Source: Bradysia coprophila (taxonomy: Eukaryota > Arthropoda > Insecta > Diptera > Sciaridae). Taken from it: a stretch of DNA of 64,000 nucleotides. The position numbers and the translations under genes are program-made. The DNA is taken from NCBI RefSeq assembly GCF_014529535.1, contig NC_050738.1, positions 248,001 to 312,000 on the forward strand. The letters are read 5' to 3'. Shown in pieces: positions 60,770 through 64,000 of the stretch; the stretch's first letter is position 1, and each line of letters opens with the position of its first letter. Under the pieces are notes generated by a model. That model did no database searches. It was not told the DNA's origin and worked only from the letters and a program-made list of their open reading frames with translations.

Positions 60770-60838
60770 GTACAGGAATCGAACTTGCAATCTCTTGATT
60801 TCAAAGCCCATGCTCCCATCAACTGAGCTGCACAGTCA
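60770..60838 (-). repeat. tRNA-like sequence (SINE head or degenerate tRNA)
   Basis: Read on the minus strand: GCAGCTCAGTTGATGGGAGC (A-box and D-arm form) followed about 25 bp later by GCAAGTTCGATTCCTG (B box). The acceptor ends do not pair well and the anticodon stem is poor. A SINE head or decayed tRNA is more likely than a working tRNA gene. Confidence 0.55.
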
Positions 60839-60902
60839 TCTGCATTTGGATGATTAATTTTACTGGCCATACGATAAATTGAAATAAAAAGTTGTCTTCC
60901 AC

Positions 60903-60971
60903 TGGGCTCGAACCGACACCCTCATAATTCCAAAACGATCGGCCCAGTCCACTGACCTACAAAGGCTTCTA
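60903..60971 (-). repeat. Second tRNA-like sequence
   Basis: Read on the minus strand: TGTAGGTCAGTGGACTGGGC followed by GTGTCGGTTCGAGCCCAGTG, again an A-box/B-box pair in tRNA spacing. It lies 65 bp from the first one in the same orientation but differs from it in sequence, so it is not a simple tandem copy. Confidence 0.55.
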
Positions 60972-61974
60972 CAATTGAGTTGTCAACAATTTTTGTTCGC
61001 AAACTCTATTCAGTCATTTTGACATTCATAGCTCAAAGTAATGTATTCTTATCGAAGACGTAACTCAGTTAAGTTGAAACTTTGTGACATTTTTCTGGCA
61101 GAGACGTTCTTCAAACCTATTTCTATTAACAAAACATGTAAGTGGACGCACAACCATGTTGCCTAGACAACAAATCCTGGACTTCAGACGAGTGGTTAAT
61201 TTTGAAACGATCTACAACCTCAAGTTCAGACTATGAAGTGGGACTTTTATACCTAGAGAGGAAATTTCGAACAAAATTACGAAAAGTATGTGGTCCCAAC
61301 ATGTAATACGTAATGCTTGGTAGCATGTGTTTGTCCTGTTGGGCAAATTTAATATCAAAAGCGTACGTCTAGATGTATTGGTCTAACATTCTACGTAAAA
61401 TCAGACGAAATGTGCATCTTATACAAACTGATGTTGACAACACATTTTATCGTACGAAATGCCAGTCTATTCAATTTGTTTAGCAACTTTTTGACTTCTC
61501 CCCCTTAAAACCAACAACCCCCAAACTAGGATATCTAGAATCTAGGAATCCATACATCTGAGTTCAACGAGCTATCACACGAGCTTTAAAATTGGCCGAG
61601 ATATTGAACTTCGAAATATTGATGTTTGTATGAAAATAAGCAAAATGTCGCTTTTTTAGATAACTGAAATCACCTACGTTAGTTAGTTAGTTCCTATGGA
61701 AAAGTGGATCCAGCAACTCCTAAACGTTTCTATAGATTTTCCTGAAATTTTGGTTATAGGCTAATAATGGCCCAAAATAAGAATGGAAAAGTTGGAAAAA
61801 ATCTATATCTTGGGAGCTAGAGCTCTCCACAGTCTCCATACAAATAATACAATACAATATAAAAGTCTATTTGTTTGTGCGTGTGTGTTGTATATTTTGG
61901 TGCATGATACGGATGGTAATGTGGTGAAAAGTGTGTTGTGTTTTTTTGGGATCATTAAGTATTAACTTCCACTA

Positions 61975-62650
61975 GGTCGGTTCCTAAATTTTGGGATGAC
62001 ATTTGATTCCTCTGGCACTACCTCACTTCCATCGGATGTTTTGATGGATTTGCGTTATTTTCGACATGAGTGAGGTGTTCCAAGGCTGGTTCCTAAATTT
62101 TGGGATGACAGATTATTTCTCTGGCACTTCCTAACTTTCATCGGATTTTTTGATGGATTCGGGTTATTTTCGACATAAGTGAGGTGTTCCAAGGTTGGTT
62201 CCTATATTTTGGGATGACAGATGATTCATCTGGCACTTCCTAACTTTCATCGGATTTTTTGATGAATTTGGGTTATTTTCGATATAAGTGAGGTGTTCCA
62301 AGGTTGGTTTCTGAATTTTGGGATGACAGATGATTCCTCTGGCACTTCCGAACTTCCATCGGATTTTTCGATGGATTTGGGTTATTTTCGACATGAGTGA
62401 GGTGTTCCAAGGTTTGTTCCTAAATTTTGGGATGACAGATGATTCCTCTGGCACTTCCTAACTTCCATCGGATTTTTCGATGGATTTGGGTTATTTTCGA
62501 TATAAGTGAGGTGTACCAATATTGGTTTATAGATTTTGGAATGACAGATGATTCCTCTGGCACTACCTAACTTCCATCGAATTTTTTGATGGATTTTGTT
62601 TATTTTCGACATGAGTGTACCAAGATTAGTTTCTAGATTTTAGGATTCAG
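61975..62650. repeat. 108-bp tandem repeat, about six units
   Basis: Units begin near 61977, 62088, 62196, 62305, 62413 and 62522. Each reads GGTTCCTAAATTTTGGGATG, then GATTCCTCTGGCACTTCC, CATCGGATTTTTTGATGG and GGGTTATTTTCGACATGAG. The last units are the most diverged. A period near 108 bp is a multiple of three, which explains open frames running through it on the minus strand; I do not regard these as genes. CATCGGATTTTTTGATGG within each unit is a small hairpin. Confidence 0.92.
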
Positions 62651-62711
62651 ACTGATTTCTCTAACATTTTTTAACTTCCATAAGGTTTTTCGATGTTGTC
62701 GAAATGACATA

Positions 62712-62829
62712 CAATCGCTAAACCGAACTGGTGTGCATACGTTATTTTGCACCAGCTGGTCACATACAATTCCAAATGGGACCAGCTGGTGCAAAATAAC
62801 GTATGCACACCAGTTCCGTTTAGCGACTG
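62712..62829. mobile_element. Palindromic MITE with TA duplication
   Basis: A 118-bp element has arms of about 50 bp that match at nearly every base (CAATCGCTAAACCGAACTGG ... CCAGTTCCGTTTAGCGACTG) around a loop of about 18 bp. It is flanked by TA on both sides (62710-62711 and 62830-62831). This fits a Tc1/mariner-mobilised MITE. The near-perfect stem indicates a recent insertion. Confidence 0.8.
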
Positions 62830-62847
62830 TACTTACAAAAGTGGTGA

Positions 62848-63118
62848 TATCAGTCAAAAAACCCTTAAAGGATAAATGTGACGCAAGTCCTTTATGTTAC
62901 TTACAAAATAATTTACTCAAAAAATTTGTGAAAGAAAATTTTACAAAAAGAAATTTGCGTCACAAGTGGCAGATGATTCGCTTTTCTTCCGTTTAAATTC
63001 TTTCAGTACATTTTTCAACCATTTTCCTAACAACACGTTCCTCAACATCTCATCTGCCACTTGTGACGCAAATTTCTTTCACAAATTTTTTAACCCCTTT
63101 AAGGGTTTTTTGACTGAT
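62848..63118. mobile_element. Foldback MITE, left arm interrupted
   Basis: The ends are ATCAGTCAAAAAACCCTTAA and TTAAGGGTTTTTTGACTGAT. The right arm runs continuously through AAATTTGTGAAAG and GAAATTTGCGTCACAAGTGG (in reverse complement). In the left arm the same blocks are separated by extra sequence (about 62871-62917), so either that arm gained an insert or the right lost one. No clear target duplication was seen. Confidence 0.75.
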
Positions 63119-64000
63119 TATTAATAATTGGAACATTTTCAAGTTCTCATCATGTGTTGTACGTTTCATAATTAACCACTAGTTTCTCGACCAAAAATAT
63201 GTCATTAAGTTCTTTGTGTGCAAGACAAGATTTCTTTTATGTTAAAATGACAGTCCACAATTCGCCAAGATAAAGTCTCACACTGTACCGTGCCGTTCAA
63301 TAAAACTTAAATCAAAGAGATACTGCACCTTGGAAGTTTCAAGTTGGAACTTTGCAGAGGATTTTTTTTTATCCAAATTCTTTTCTGATTAAGAATTTGT
63401 TAAAACATCAAAAGTACATTAGCTTTTTGATTGAATTTTTATTCAACCGCATCTTGGTCACTAAGTGAAGTAAGGTAAAAGTATTCACGGAAATTATTAA
63501 TTGTCCCCACAAATTATCCCAATATAACTTATTTGTAACTGTCCCTCATTCCACTTTCATTAAACGGAACAACTCACTCCGGCTCTGTATACAACACACT
63601 TTTAACTTATTTCTTAACGGAAACAGTCTCAAAGGCAGTGTATATATTCAGTCGCTGTGCAGTGATGCACAAGTACAGTTGTACACTGTATAGTGCTGAA
63701 GATGTGCGTTAAACTATAAAAAGAATTTAATTATTCAAACAGTGGACTCAACCGACCATCGTCCGGCATCATAATATCTTAACAAAATTATGCCGCGAAT
63801 CAATCATCTCTTCTGATGGAAACACAATGAGATCAATTGGTAAGTCGTTAGTGAGTGTATAAGTTAGGGAATTGATCATTTTTTTAAATTAAATAATGAT
63901 ATCGAGGTCTTGTTGCTGCTGTAATTAGACAGTATGAGGTATCTTAAATGTTATACTTAGACATTTACGTTGAAAACGACCAATAAAATCTTTCGAATCT
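63119..64000. other. Right-edge intergenic, no gene recognised
   Basis: AT-rich sequence to the end of the window. GTGTATATATTCAG at 63637-63650 could be a core promoter for a gene beyond the edge, but no coding exon is visible. Confidence 0.4.

Larger units (their letters stand above)
60283..61974. other. Intergenic after barr
   Basis: Apart from two tRNA-like stretches near 60.8-61.0 kb, nothing is recognised. The barr 3' end is short and has no perfect AATAAA before 60400. Confidence 0.5.

Noticed and set aside
60770-60971. Two candidate tRNA genes
   Set aside because: A and B boxes are present but acceptor and anticodon stems do not pair properly; kept only as tRNA-like repeats.
62164-62612. 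Minus-strand open frames of 76-96 codons in the 108-bp repeat
   Set aside because: They are open only because the repeat period is close to a multiple of three. The repeated peptide has no start context or conserved domain.

Overview
This is a eukaryotic, AT-rich window with short introns (about 50-100 bp), metazoan gene families and many small foldback elements. The gene content (a condensin subunit close to Drosophila barren, a klingon/wrapper-type Ig protein and an insect-type aquaporin) points to an insect, most likely a dipteran. A nematoceran such as a fungus gnat would fit, but that is a guess. No gene model here was checked by search. Exon models come from splice signals, preserved frame and comparison of paralogues inside the window.

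Layout. 1-6155 has no recognisable gene. 6156-8476 (+) is a five-exon aquaporin with a hAT-like foldback element in intron 1. 9985-11303, 13291-14530, 22406-23643 and 28089-29327 are copies of two related non-autonomous repeats that carry a GTAC-GAA-GTAC hairpin. Between and around them (11.66-38.56 kb) lies the main find: six intact paralogous genes plus one 3'-end fragment. They encode proteins of 442-501 aa built from an acidic N-terminus, a Crypton-type tyrosine-recombinase core that has lost most catalytic residues, and a C-terminal cysteine domain ending in a psi-K-x-E motif. A 1.1-kb minisatellite sits between members 3 and 4.

31787-33736 (+) is a ten-exon secreted-protein gene made by tandem duplication of a block of phase-0 exons. 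34408-35687 is a large foldback element with an 8-bp target duplication. 38674-43749 (-) is an Ig/Ig/Ig/FN3 adhesion protein with a GPI-like tail. 46540-48339 is a tRNA-derived SINE interrupted by a 1.4-kb hAT-like element. 49501-50930 (-) encodes a cysteine-repeat protein with a C-terminal RING finger. 52288-54142 (-) is a broken piggyBac transposase. 57480-60282 (+) is condensin subunit H (barr). The right end holds tRNA-like sequences, a 108-bp tandem repeat and two palindromic MITEs.

Functionally, barr, the Ig gene and the aquaporin are ordinary host genes. The recombinase-derived array, the exon-shuffled secreted gene and the Cys-repeat/RING gene are the unusual ones. A dispersed 13-bp motif, AATCTNNTACTTC, occurs twelve times in the window and none of the annotated elements explains it.
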